Positions 1 to 7,132 of a DNA stretch of 13,823 nucleotides are shown in pieces. The stretch covers positions 1-13,823 of the forward strand of contig CAZRGV010000145.1 of the NCBI GenBank assembly GCA_964599655.1. The letters are read 5' to 3'. Below the pieces are notes generated by a model. The model did not search any database. It saw only the letters and a list, made by a program, of their open reading frames with translations, and was not told the DNA's origin. The DNA comes from CAZRGV01 sp964599655 (lineage in GTDB: Bacteria > Planctomycetota > Planctomycetia > Isosphaerales > Isosphaeraceae). The translations under genes and the position numbers were made by a program. Each line of letters begins with the position of its first letter. The stretch's first letter is position 1.

Positions 1-74
1 TGGGAGAACAACTGCTCCAGATCGGATCCACTGACCTGATACGCCAGATTCCCGACGTATAACTTCTTGCCCAC
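1..74 (-). CDS. RRM-type RNA-binding protein, N-terminal fragment
   Basis: This is the start of an RNA-recognition-motif protein that continues past the left edge of the window. The 24 visible codons begin with GTG at 74 and read (M)GKKLYVGNLAYQVSGSD followed by LEQLFS. KLYVGNL is the RNP2 strand of an RRM, and the following helix (SGSDLEQLFS) fits the first RRM helix. RNP1 lies outside the window. An AGGAG Shine-Dalgarno sequence sits 7 nt upstream of the GTG (about 82-86), which fixes the start. Bacterial proteins of this kind are small single-RRM proteins of roughly 80-140 residues that bind single-stranded RNA, and several are cold-induced. The specific target cannot be told from this fragment. 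The gene is divergent from the RidA-like gene at 568, with about 490 nt between them. Confidence 0.85.
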   Translation of the reverse strand, partial: MGKKLYVGNLAYQVSGSDLEQLFS

Positions 75-567
75 GATCAAGCTCCTGAGGACGAGGGCAT
101 CTGGACCCACTGATCGCTTTCCGGGTCCGAGGGGAAAGGGGCCAAACTCGCGGCCCGACCGGTGGGAAGGCGAGAGAGGCGAGCGAAAACGGATTCCGAA
201 GGGATCGACGTCGCAGACTCGTTCGTTTTCCAACCGACTAGAGTATAGGGTGAGATGGTCGCGCTGAATAGGGCAACTGCCAAGAATCCTGAATTTCGCA
301 ACTGTTGCCGTCCAGGGACCAGTGCGCCGTTGTCGCCGATCGACCCAGATCGGATTCTTGGAGCGGCCACAGGGGCCGATAGAATCCTGGCCGATCGCCC
401 TTTTTTCCTGTCTCAGGTTGTCGGATTGTCCCCGGCGCGCGGCCTTCATCCTGGAAATGGGGGGGCGCATCGCAGGGTCGAAGGATGCCGAATCCGGGAA
501 TGCGACGAGCCTCAGCCGTTCGATGCCATGGAACGTTCTTCACGTTTCCACAAGAGGGAGTCGTAAC
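75..567. other. Divergent intergenic region, no gene seen
   Basis: These 493 nt separate the RRM gene (leftward) from the RidA-like gene (rightward). The open frames here lack a plausible ribosome binding site or any recognisable protein. The region must hold promoters for both genes, but I could not identify either with confidence. A TATACT hexamer on the minus strand near 243-248 has no convincing -35 partner at normal spacing. The one clear structure is a hairpin with a downstream T6 run at 352-406, listed separately. A run of seven G occurs near 460-466. Confidence 0.5.
352..406 (+). terminator. Hairpin followed by T6 tract in the leader of the RidA-like gene
   Basis: GGATTCT (352-358) pairs perfectly with AGAATCC (381-387). 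Inside the loop, CGGCC (364-368) pairs with GGCCG (374-378), giving a two-tier stem. A TTTTTT run follows at 401-406, about 13 nt after the outer stem. In the plus direction this resembles an intrinsic terminator, although the T run is further from the stem than usual. No plus-strand gene ends upstream, so it would act inside the 5' leader of the gene starting at 568. The structure is visible in the sequence; its function is inferred. Confidence 0.35.
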
Positions 568-1323
568 ATGCAAGAGATCAACCATCCAGAGGGTCGCTAT
601 GGCTTCCTTCCCGGCATTGCCCCGTACTCGGGAGGCGTTGTGTCCTTGCCGGGCCTTGAGATCGTGCATGTCACACTGCACCGGCCCCTGCCCTACCGCC
701 CGGGGTTTGAGCGGATCGAGCGGCACCTCAGGGCCGAGGGAAGGCCGCGAGTTGCCCTTTGCGGGATCGAGCTTCGATCCCCCAGGCCTTACAGCTTCGA
801 GGGGTTCGCCGCGTTCAACCGGGAGTACGCTCGAATCCTGGAGGACTGGGGTTTGTTGGTCGATGGCGTCAATCCGGTCGCCCGGACCAATGTGGCTCCC
901 GAGATCGATCCACCCGCGGAATCATCGCTTTATGGCTTCTCGTATTCGAGGCCCTGTGACGCGGCCAAGGGTCCGACCTTCGTTGTCGCGGGCGCCGGGG
1001 AATTGCCGGAAGGGGTGCTGTCGACCGAGGCGATCGTCCGCGCCGGCGAGACCTCGCCCGAGGCGATCGCCGAGAAGGCGGAGTTCGTCATGGACCTGAT
1101 GGAAGCCCGTCTTCGAGGGCTCGGCGCGGACTGGCCCCAGGTGACGGCCATCGACGTCTACACGATCCACCCGATCCAGCACCTCCTGGCCGACACGATT
1201 CTCCGACGGGTCGGACCCGCGTCCGCCCACGGCATTCGCTGGTTCTACACCCGACCGCCGATCGAGGGGATCGAGTTCGAGATGGACCTTCGAGGCGTGC
1301 GAAGCGAGCTGCGGATCGATTGA
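568..1323 (+). CDS. RidA-like protein (2-amino-5-chloromuconate deaminase-type)
   Basis: This 251-residue protein looks like a member of the RidA/YjgF/UK114 superfamily in its longer, two-part form. The C-terminal half (about residues 136-250) has the RidA-like order: FVVAGAGELPEG, then a long helix (about 165-188, EKAEFVMDLMEARLRGLG), then VTAIDVYTIH and a final strand GIEFEMDLRGVR. The middle block NVAPEIDPPAESSLYGFSYS (109-128) recalls proteins annotated as 2-amino-5-chloromuconate deaminase (CnbZ-like). RidA proteins hydrolyse reactive enamines/imines or related amino-acid intermediates in the cytoplasm. The substrate here is unknown, and chloroaromatic degradation should not be assumed because no pathway neighbours are present. 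I chose ATG 568 because GAGGGAG lies just upstream (553-560). An open frame extends back to 322, but those 82 residues look non-coding. A strong hairpin follows at 1418. Confidence 0.72.
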   Translation: MQEINHPEGRYGFLPGIAPYSGGVVSLPGLEIVHVTLHRPLPYRPGFERIERHLRAEGRPRVALCGIELRSPRPYSFEGFAAFNREYARILEDWGLLVDGVNPVARTNVAPEIDPPAESSLYGFSYSRPCDAAKGPTFVVAGAGELPEGVLSTEAIVRAGETSPEAIAEKAEFVMDLMEARLRGLGADWPQVTAIDVYTIHPIQHLLADTILRRVGPASAHGIRWFYTRPPIEGIEFEMDLRGVRSELRID

Positions 1324-1417
1324 GCGAGTCGCGAGTTCGCCCCTCAAGATCAGATGCCTTGGCCGGGGGGCCCATGGTCTCGTCCGCGAGGCATAACCGC
1401 CGTCGACGGAATCCACG

Positions 1418-1462
1418 ATTCCCCTGGCGTCTCAGAAGCGATTCGGAAACGCCAGGGGGAAT
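1418..1462 (+). terminator. Long GC-rich hairpin, possible terminator
   Basis: ATTCCCCTGGCGT (1418-1430) pairs with ACGCCAGGGG-G-AAT (1449-1462), a 13-bp stem with one bulged G and an 18-nt loop. It lies about 95 nt after the stop of the RidA-like gene and about 120 nt beyond the stop of the convergent DUF1080 gene, so it could serve both. There is no following T run in the plus direction, so intrinsic termination is uncertain. A REP-like role is an alternative. Confidence 0.5.
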
Positions 1463-1584
1463 TGTCATAATCTCTCGTAAATCATGCGATTGCGTGTCGG
1501 CCCCGGGTTTGCCGGTCTTCGGCATGCAATAGCTTGCCCTACAAGAATTTACGACGACACACCAGACGCTGTCCGGGGAGCGTC

Positions 1585-2424
1585 TCAGTCGTCAAGACGC
1601 ATCAGCTCCACCTTGCGGAACTCAACCGGATGGCTCTCGGCCTGGAGGGAGAAGTAGCCGTCGCGGAGCATCAGGTCACCGTCCTGGATCAGCTTCCGGG
1701 CGTCGGCGTCCCGCTCGTCGAGCTGGGGCTTCTCGTATTCGAGCACGGTTTCGCCGTTAACGATGTGCTTGACGAGGCCGTCGCCGTGCACTTCCAGCTC
1801 CAGGGTGACCCACTGGTCGCCGTTGTAGGTTTTTGAGCGAGAATTGGTGCAGTGCTGCGTAATCAGCTTGCCGTTCATCACGATGTTCGTGCCCGGCGTG
1901 CAGACGTTGCCGGTCGGTCGCTCCCCCCTGCCCGTGCCGCCGAGCATCTGGGCCTCGATGGAGACAGGGAAATCCTGGTCGATGCGCATGCTCTCGGGCG
2001 ACTGCGAGTGAAACATGATACCGCTGTTGCGAATCGCCCAGCTCGGCCCGCCGGGGCACTGATCGCCGACGAACCGGTACTCGACCCGCAAGCGGTAGTT
2101 CGACAGCTTGTCCTTGTAGAAGATGTGGCCGAACTTGCCATCAAATTGCTTGTACTTGTCGTAGGAAACCTTCAAGAGCCCGTCCTCGACCCGGAACGTG
2201 TTTCGCGAGTCTTCCCCCGCCTTCTCGCCGACGATCTTGACCGTCCACCCATCGAGGTTCTTGCCGTTGAACAGGGAGATCCACTCGCCTTTCTTCGGGG
2301 CGTCGTCGGCGAGCGTGACCGCCGAGGTGGTTAGGACCAACCCGACGGCCAGAGCCGCGACACGCGCCAACGCCAATCGGAGGGTCGAAGGGGACGTTAG
2401 GGTCATTCGCATGGCAATCCTCAT
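1585..2424 (-). CDS. Exported DUF1080 / 3-keto-disaccharide hydrolase family protein
   Basis: This 279-residue protein has a signal peptide and one DUF1080 domain (3-keto-disaccharide hydrolase family, concanavalin-like fold). Residues 1-39 form a hydrophobic leader with likely cleavage after VTLA, before DDAPKK. The family hallmark ISLFNGKNLDGWTV follows at about 49-62, then RNTFRVEDGLLKVS and GHIFYKDKLSNYRLRVEYRF. The middle holds IRNSGIMFHSQSPESM, where DUF1080 proteins usually line their ligand groove, and the last strand is FRKVELMRL. Characterised members cleave 3-keto-glycosides; planctomycetes carry many paralogues whose substrates are mostly unknown. It should act in the periplasm or at the cell surface. 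ATG 2424 is preceded by GGAAGA at close spacing. In-frame alternatives are ATG 2412, ATG 2406 and TTG 2439. The gene stands alone, with about 300 nt on either side. Confidence 0.88.
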   Translation of the reverse strand: MRIAMRMTLTSPSTLRLALARVAALAVGLVLTTSAVTLADDAPKKGEWISLFNGKNLDGWTVKIVGEKAGEDSRNTFRVEDGLLKVSYDKYKQFDGKFGHIFYKDKLSNYRLRVEYRFVGDQCPGGPSWAIRNSGIMFHSQSPESMRIDQDFPVSIEAQMLGGTGRGERPTGNVCTPGTNIVMNGKLITQHCTNSRSKTYNGDQWVTLELEVHGDGLVKHIVNGETVLEYEKPQLDERDADARKLIQDGDLMLRDGYFSLQAESHPVEFRKVELMRLDD

Positions 2425-2483
2425 GGTTCTTCCGTTCAAGGTTTTTCACCGATTTCCGCGATGCTCGGATCGGGCCGAGGAGT

Positions 2484-2495
2484 CCGAACGTTCGG
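2484..2495. repeat. 12-bp perfect palindrome upstream of DUF1080 gene
   Basis: CCGAACGTTCGG is a perfect palindrome 60 nt upstream of the DUF1080 start. It could be an operator for a dimeric regulator of that gene. No second copy was seen nearby, and a chance occurrence in GC-rich DNA is possible. Confidence 0.25.
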
Positions 2496-2613
2496 GAGGG
2501 CGGTTCGACTCACGGCGGACTCGGCTCCTGGGAGGGAATCGGCGACTCGCGATCGTACGAGGAACCTCGGCGGGCGGCACGCAGGCCGACTCCGCGGGAG
2601 CCGAAGCACAACG

Positions 2614-2647
2614 ACTGGTCGCCAGTGTAACGGCCCGGGCGCCGTTA
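2614..2647 (-). terminator. Pair of hairpins downstream of the photolyase gene
   Basis: Two perfect stem-loops lie 74-107 nt past the photolyase stop. TAACGGC (2628-2634) pairs with GCCGTTA (2641-2647) around a 6-nt loop, and ACTGG (2614-2618) pairs with CCAGT (2622-2626) around a 3-nt loop. No T run follows on the minus strand, so they may be a Rho-type or processing boundary rather than a classic intrinsic terminator. Confidence 0.35.
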
Positions 2648-2720
2648 TCCAGTCGGCCGCGTCCCGGTTCGCGGTCGAGGTGGCCGATCCGACGACAATG
2701 CACGAATTCCGTCGGCCGGC

Positions 2721-4262
2721 TCAGCCGCGGTCGGGTTCCATCGTGTCGAGGAACCGCCTGGCCTCGGCGCGGATCGTCGATCGCTCCGACGGGTCGAGAT
2801 GCCGCAGGCCGAGCACGTTCGGACCGAGCCTCGGATTGGCCCGCAGCGCGGCCTCGTGTTCGAGAAGGAAGTTCCAGTACAGCAGGTTGAACGGGCAAGC
2901 CTCCTCGCCGGTTCGGACGTCCGGCCGGTATCGGCAATCGTCGCAATAGTCGCTCATCTTGCGGATATAGGAGGCCGAGGCGATGTAGGGCTTCGTCGCG
3001 GTGAGACCGCCATCGGCGTTCAGACCCATGCCGATCACGTTGGGCAGCACAACCCAGTCATGAGAATCCACATAAAATGTCAGGAACCAGTCCGCGACCC
3101 GCGAGGGATCGACGCCCGCGAGCAGACAGAAGTTGCAGACGAGCATCAGCCGCTCGATATGGTGCGTGAAACCGGTTGCCAGCAGTCGATCGACCACGTG
3201 ACGGAGACAGGCCAGGTCGGTCTTTCCATCCCAGAACAGGCGAGGCATGGGGCGGGTGGCCTTCCAGCCGTTGGCGGACCGCAACGTGGGCATCTGTCGA
3301 TGATATTGCCAGTAGATGAATTCACGCCAGCCGATGATCTGACGGATGAAGCCTTCCGCGGAATTCAGCGGAACGCGTCCCTCGCGAAACTGGGCCTCGA
3401 CGGCCCTGGCCATCGCGAGCGGTTCGAGCAGTCCGAGATTCATTTGAGGCGACAGCATCGAGTGATAGAGCACACCGTGCCAGCGGCTCATCGCGTCCTC
3501 GAACGGCCCAAAGCGGGCCAGGCGTTGCTCGACGAAGTCCGAAAAGGCGGCCTCCGCGTCCTCGCGGGTGACGGGCAGGTCGAACCCCTCGACCGAGCCG
3601 ACGCCGAGACCGGCCTGCTCCACCTCATCCATGACCTGTCGCGTCAAGTGGTCGGGTTCGAATCGCGGCACGGGAGGCGGCGACACGTTTCTTGGAAGTG
3701 GTTTGCGGTTTTCCGCGTCGAGGTTCCAGACGCCTCCGGTCGGTGAGCCATCCGGTTCGATCAGCAGGCCAAAATGGCGACGCATCGCCCGGTAAAAGTG
3801 TTCGAGGATGTAGCGGCGTTCGGGCTCCGGCGCCGCGACCGGGTTGAATCGGCCGACCAGGAACATGGTGTTGGGCAGGATCTCGACCGGCCGGCCGAGA
3901 TCATCCGACATCCGATCGACTTGCCAGCGTCGAGGCGCGTGCTCGGCGGCCTCCATCGTGAGAAGTGATCGTGAACGGTGGCGCTTCAGGTGCCGGGCCA
4001 GCCCTTCCCGGCTGTCCTCGGCCGCGATCCGATCGACGTGGTAGCCGAGGGATCGCAGTTCGCCCGCGAAATGACGACCCGCGCTCAGGATGAGAACCTG
4101 TCGCTTCTTGTGATACGGCAGGCGCTGGTGCCAGGCTCGGGACTCGACGAGCACGACGCGGATGTCGTCACGATCAAAGCGGTCCTCCGCGGCCCGGAGC
4201 GCGGGATGATCGACGATTAACTGGTCGGCCAAGATCCAGACGGAGCAACGAGAACGGCTCAT
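2721..4262 (-). CDS. Fe-S bacterial cryptochrome/(6-4) photolyase (PhrB-like, DPRP family)
   Basis: This 513-residue protein belongs to the deoxyribodipyrimidine photolyase-related (DPRP) family, also called Fe-S bacterial cryptochromes and photolyases, which includes Agrobacterium PhrB. These flavoproteins bind FAD and use light to repair (6-4) photoproducts in DNA. The N-terminal alpha/beta antenna domain starts VWILADQL (8-15); the FAD-binding helical domain covers roughly 230-500. The four [4Fe-4S] ligands are present: Cys352, Cys440, Cys443 and Cys456. Their spacing matches PhrB Cys350/438/441/454 with a constant offset of two. With the same offset, Asp256, His368, Tyr426 and Tyr432 line up with residues reported as important near the PhrB lesion site, from memory. 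Length is normal for the family. The start at 4262 gives the expected N-terminal strand, though no strong Shine-Dalgarno is seen. It is probably a single-gene unit. Confidence 0.93.
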   Translation of the reverse strand: MSRSRCSVWILADQLIVDHPALRAAEDRFDRDDIRVVLVESRAWHQRLPYHKKRQVLILSAGRHFAGELRSLGYHVDRIAAEDSREGLARHLKRHRSRSLLTMEAAEHAPRRWQVDRMSDDLGRPVEILPNTMFLVGRFNPVAAPEPERRYILEHFYRAMRRHFGLLIEPDGSPTGGVWNLDAENRKPLPRNVSPPPVPRFEPDHLTRQVMDEVEQAGLGVGSVEGFDLPVTREDAEAAFSDFVEQRLARFGPFEDAMSRWHGVLYHSMLSPQMNLGLLEPLAMARAVEAQFREGRVPLNSAEGFIRQIIGWREFIYWQYHRQMPTLRSANGWKATRPMPRLFWDGKTDLACLRHVVDRLLATGFTHHIERLMLVCNFCLLAGVDPSRVADWFLTFYVDSHDWVVLPNVIGMGLNADGGLTATKPYIASASYIRKMSDYCDDCRYRPDVRTGEEACPFNLLYWNFLLEHEAALRANPRLGPNVLGLRHLDPSERSTIRAEARRFLDTMEPDRG

Positions 4263-4521
4263 GAGGCCCGTGTTCGCCCTTCAACCCTTGATCCCGGCCC
4301 GCCGCGGAACGGACGGTCTTGACCGTGCCGTTGTCGGATCGATCCCGACGTTCGCGCGACACGCGACGCGCAAGCCATCAGGGGTAATGTAGACCGGAAT
4401 CCGCCGACGTCCAGACGCTTCCCGACGACGCGTCCGAGCCGTTGCGTCTCACGAGGCAAGGGTGCCGATTCGTGGACCGAACGAGGGTCCGCCCCCGGTT
4501 CAGTCACGAGCGCGTGTCGGA

Positions 4522-6837
4522 TCAGAATTCAAACAGTTTGACGACCGCCATCGTGAAGAGAATCACCAGACCGAGGACGACGATCAGCTTGCGCACCAGG
4601 GTGCCGGCTTCCTTACCTGGTCCTCGTTCGAGCCGGTACTTCACGGAGAGCCAAAGGTACGCCAGCAGCACCAGCGCGACGAAGCCGAAGAAGAGGATCG
4701 AGCGTGGATTGGAGCTCGTTCCGGGAACCTGGAATACGCGTGCGAAGCCGTCGTGACAGCCGGTCCCGAGCCGGTCGCCGCGAGGGCTGAACGCCAAGGA
4801 GATCAATGGTTGCGGGTGCCGTAGCTCGGCGGTGGCGAACTCATCGGTCTCACAATCCCAGACCCGGGCCGACCGACCACCGGCGATTGCAACGTAACGT
4901 CCGTTCGGGCTGAAGACGAGAAGCCGCACCGGCGTCTCACAGTCGAACCGCTGCAGGAGTTCGCCTTCAGGAACGCTCCGAATCTCGGTCACGCCTGTTG
5001 GTCTTCCGAGGGCGATCCGCTGGCCGTCCGGACTCAAGCAAGCGGCGCTGACCGCGCTGGCCTCCGGCGTCCACCGCGCCGGTCGCTCCCGGCTCAAGTC
5101 CCAGAGAACGCAACGATCCTGGTTCGAGAGCGACAGCAGATAGCGGCCGCTGGGATGATAGCCAAGCAACCGAATTTCCTCCTGATTCCGCGTCAGGACG
5201 TGGGTCGGTTGCACGGTTCGACGAGCCCAGCTCCGCGCGCGAATGCGGTTGTCCAGGGCTCGCGCGGGATCATCGCGCGCCAGCCTCAGGGCGTTGGCGA
5301 ACCAGAGCACGGCCTGGCCGTTTTCGTTCCGGTCACCAGCGAAAATGCCAGCATTTTTATACATATCGACTAACGTTAACTCCGCCTGTTTCCGGGCCGC
5401 CACGGCCTGTTCCTTTTCCGCGCTCAGGCGGATCGTGAACCAGGCCCCGCCGACACAGGCAATCAGCAGAACGACCGCGTAGGTCGCCGTCAGCGCTGCG
5501 ATGGCCGGTCGCCGCCTCACCCACTTGATCGTTCGCTCCCAGGAGGTCGCCGGCCTTGCCAGAATCGTCTCTCCAAGGAGCCAACGCTCCAGGTCCTCGG
5601 CGAGGGCCTCGGCGGTCGGATACCGCTTCCTGGCGTCTTTTTCGAGGCATTTCAGGCAGATCGTTTCGAGGTCCGGGGGCACCTGGGGATTGACGTTTCG
5701 CGGTCGCTCCGGGTCGCGTTCCAGGACTTGCCGCAGGGTTTCCATCACCGATTCGGTCTGAAACGGGGCCTTGCCCGTCAAGAGCTCGTAAAGGATCGCG
5801 CCCAGGCTGTAGACATCGGAGGTGGTCGCGACCTCGTTTCGTCGGCCCGAGGCCTGCTCGGGGGGCATGTAGCTGGGGGTGCCCATGACGGCGCCCGACA
5901 GGGTCAGGCTGCTCTCGCCGCCGATTCTCTTGGCCAGTCCGAAATCGGTCACGTGGGGCTCGCCCTGCGGATCGATCAGAATGTTCTGGGGCTTGAGGTC
6001 ACGGTGGAGGATTCCGCGCTGGTGGGCGTAGTGAACGGCTCGGGCGACCTTCGACACGATTCGCGCGGCCTCCCGAGGCTTCTCAACCAGGCGGGGCACG
6101 ACTCCGGCCAGATTCCCTCCATCAATGAGTTTCATGGTGAAGTAGGGATGGCCGTCCTGTTCGCCGACATCGTAAATCGGCACGATGTGCGGGTGGTCGA
6201 GCTGCGCCGCGGCCTCGGCCTCGGCGTGAAACCGCTGGACGTTCGCGTCGGAGGCCAAGGAGCCCGAGAGGATCAGCTTGAGCGCGACATGGCGGTTCAG
6301 GTCCACCTGCAAGGCGCGGTAAACGACACCCATGCCGCCTCGGGCGATCTCGGATAGCAGTTTGTAACCGCCGAACGCCTGGGGACCTTCGAGCGTGCGC
6401 GTGCTCCAGGGCGGCTCGCCGAGGCCCAGCGTCGTCATGGAACCCTGAGGGTCGTCGGAGATTCGTGCCGTGTGGCCCGTTGAGAGCTTCAGGGTCATCG
6501 GCAGCGTGGCCCGGTCGTCGAATTCGGTCGTTGGAGCCAGGGCGGGCGATGTGGCGCCGAAGAGCCGGGCAATCACGGAGGCCTGATCGGGGAACCGCGA
6601 GAGGTATTCGGTCGCCTTCGGTTGCTCGCCTCGGTCCTTGCGAAGCTCCCATTCCAGGGCCAAGAGTTCCCAGGCCAGTGCGTCCCGGAACGGCCCGGGG
6701 TTGGAGGGAAGCTCGTCCTCGATTTTCGGTCGGACCCCCGACGACCAGGCGGCTTCGAACGCGCGACAAACCGCCTCCAGGCGTCGAGCCTCGGCGACGC
6801 TCAACTCATCAAACGCTCCCACTCCGGCCTTGTCCAT
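4522..6837 (-). CDS. Membrane Ser/Thr protein kinase with WD40-like region and two-TM tail
   Basis: This 771-residue Hanks-type kinase is typical of planctomycetes. Residues 1-150 are a conserved lead-in. The kinase domain spans about 157-425: glycine loop ARGGMGVV (165-172), catalytic lysine Lys187 in VALK, catalytic loop HRDLKPQN (278-285), DFG (298-300) and the MPPEQASG segment (324-331). A membrane segment at about 448-468 is followed by a short helical stretch. About four WD40-like units follow at 545-705, seen as LSPDGQR, FSPNGRY and FSPRGDR motifs. The kinase should phosphorylate Ser/Thr on partners from the cytoplasmic face. ATG 6837 has GGGAGGA 7 nt upstream and overlaps the sigma fragment by 29 nt, suggesting translational coupling. 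Oddly, the WD40 part stops early, and residues from about 706 become a two-helix membrane tail (about 713-733 and 749-767), unlike a propeller end. This is either a true variant or a join. Confidence 0.9.
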   Translation of the reverse strand: MDKAGVGAFDELSVAEARRLEAVCRAFEAAWSSGVRPKIEDELPSNPGPFRDALAWELLALEWELRKDRGEQPKATEYLSRFPDQASVIARLFGATSPALAPTTEFDDRATLPMTLKLSTGHTARISDDPQGSMTTLGLGEPPWSTRTLEGPQAFGGYKLLSEIARGGMGVVYRALQVDLNRHVALKLILSGSLASDANVQRFHAEAEAAAQLDHPHIVPIYDVGEQDGHPYFTMKLIDGGNLAGVVPRLVEKPREAARIVSKVARAVHYAHQRGILHRDLKPQNILIDPQGEPHVTDFGLAKRIGGESSLTLSGAVMGTPSYMPPEQASGRRNEVATTSDVYSLGAILYELLTGKAPFQTESVMETLRQVLERDPERPRNVNPQVPPDLETICLKCLEKDARKRYPTAEALAEDLERWLLGETILARPATSWERTIKWVRRRPAIAALTATYAVVLLIACVGGAWFTIRLSAEKEQAVAARKQAELTLVDMYKNAGIFAGDRNENGQAVLWFANALRLARDDPARALDNRIRARSWARRTVQPTHVLTRNQEEIRLLGYHPSGRYLLSLSNQDRCVLWDLSRERPARWTPEASAVSAACLSPDGQRIALGRPTGVTEIRSVPEGELLQRFDCETPVRLLVFSPNGRYVAIAGGRSARVWDCETDEFATAELRHPQPLISLAFSPRGDRLGTGCHDGFARVFQVPGTSSNPRSILFFGFVALVLLAYLWLSVKYRLERGPGKEAGTLVRKLIVVLGLVILFTMAVVKLFEF

Positions 6838-7126
6838 CAATCGGTCCTCCCGAAGGTGGTTCCACCCTGTTCATGGCCGGAGAAGCCGGCGGTGTGCCAG
6901 CCGGGTGGTCTGAATCGGGTTCCGACACGTCCTCGATGGACCAGAGCTTGCGGATCAGGTCGAGCCGGCGCGCCACGGTCCGCCGGGCGCAACCGTGACG
7001 CGCCGCGATCTCGTCGCAGGTGTATCCGTCCATCCGCCAGAGCGCCACTTCGCGAAGGGTGTCGTCCCCCAGCAGGTCGAGCAGGCGCTCCAGCTCCTCG
7101 GCGGCCAGTGCCGCGAGCTCGGGTCC
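6809..7126 (-). pseudogene. ECF RNA polymerase sigma factor, C-terminal fragment
   Basis: The last 105 codons encode sigma region 4 of an ECF sigma factor of the kind paired with planctomycete kinases. The match runs from GPELAALAAEEL through DDTLREVALWRMDGYTCDEI, where the helix-turn-helix begins, to ARRTVARRLDLIRKLW. Region 4 recognises the -35 element. About 100 residues expected upstream (region 2, which melts the -10 element) are missing: above about 7126 the frame stays open but reads the antisense of the beta-helix gene. A GTG at 7129 could start a 106-residue product, but without region 2 it would not act as a normal sigma factor. The stop at 6809 overlaps the kinase start by 29 nt, the usual arrangement for such pairs, so kinase-linked regulation is likely in the intact form. 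Truncation may be real or due to an assembly join. Confidence 0.75.
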
Positions 7127-7132
7127 CACATG

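Noticed and set aside
231..250. TATACT as a -10 element for the RRM gene
   Set aside because: The nearest -35-like TTG sequence is about 23 nt away, too far for a standard promoter.
322..567. 82-residue N-terminal extension of the RidA-like protein
   Set aside because: The extension has no protein-like pattern and crosses the terminator-like hairpin, while ATG 568 has a good Shine-Dalgarno sequence.
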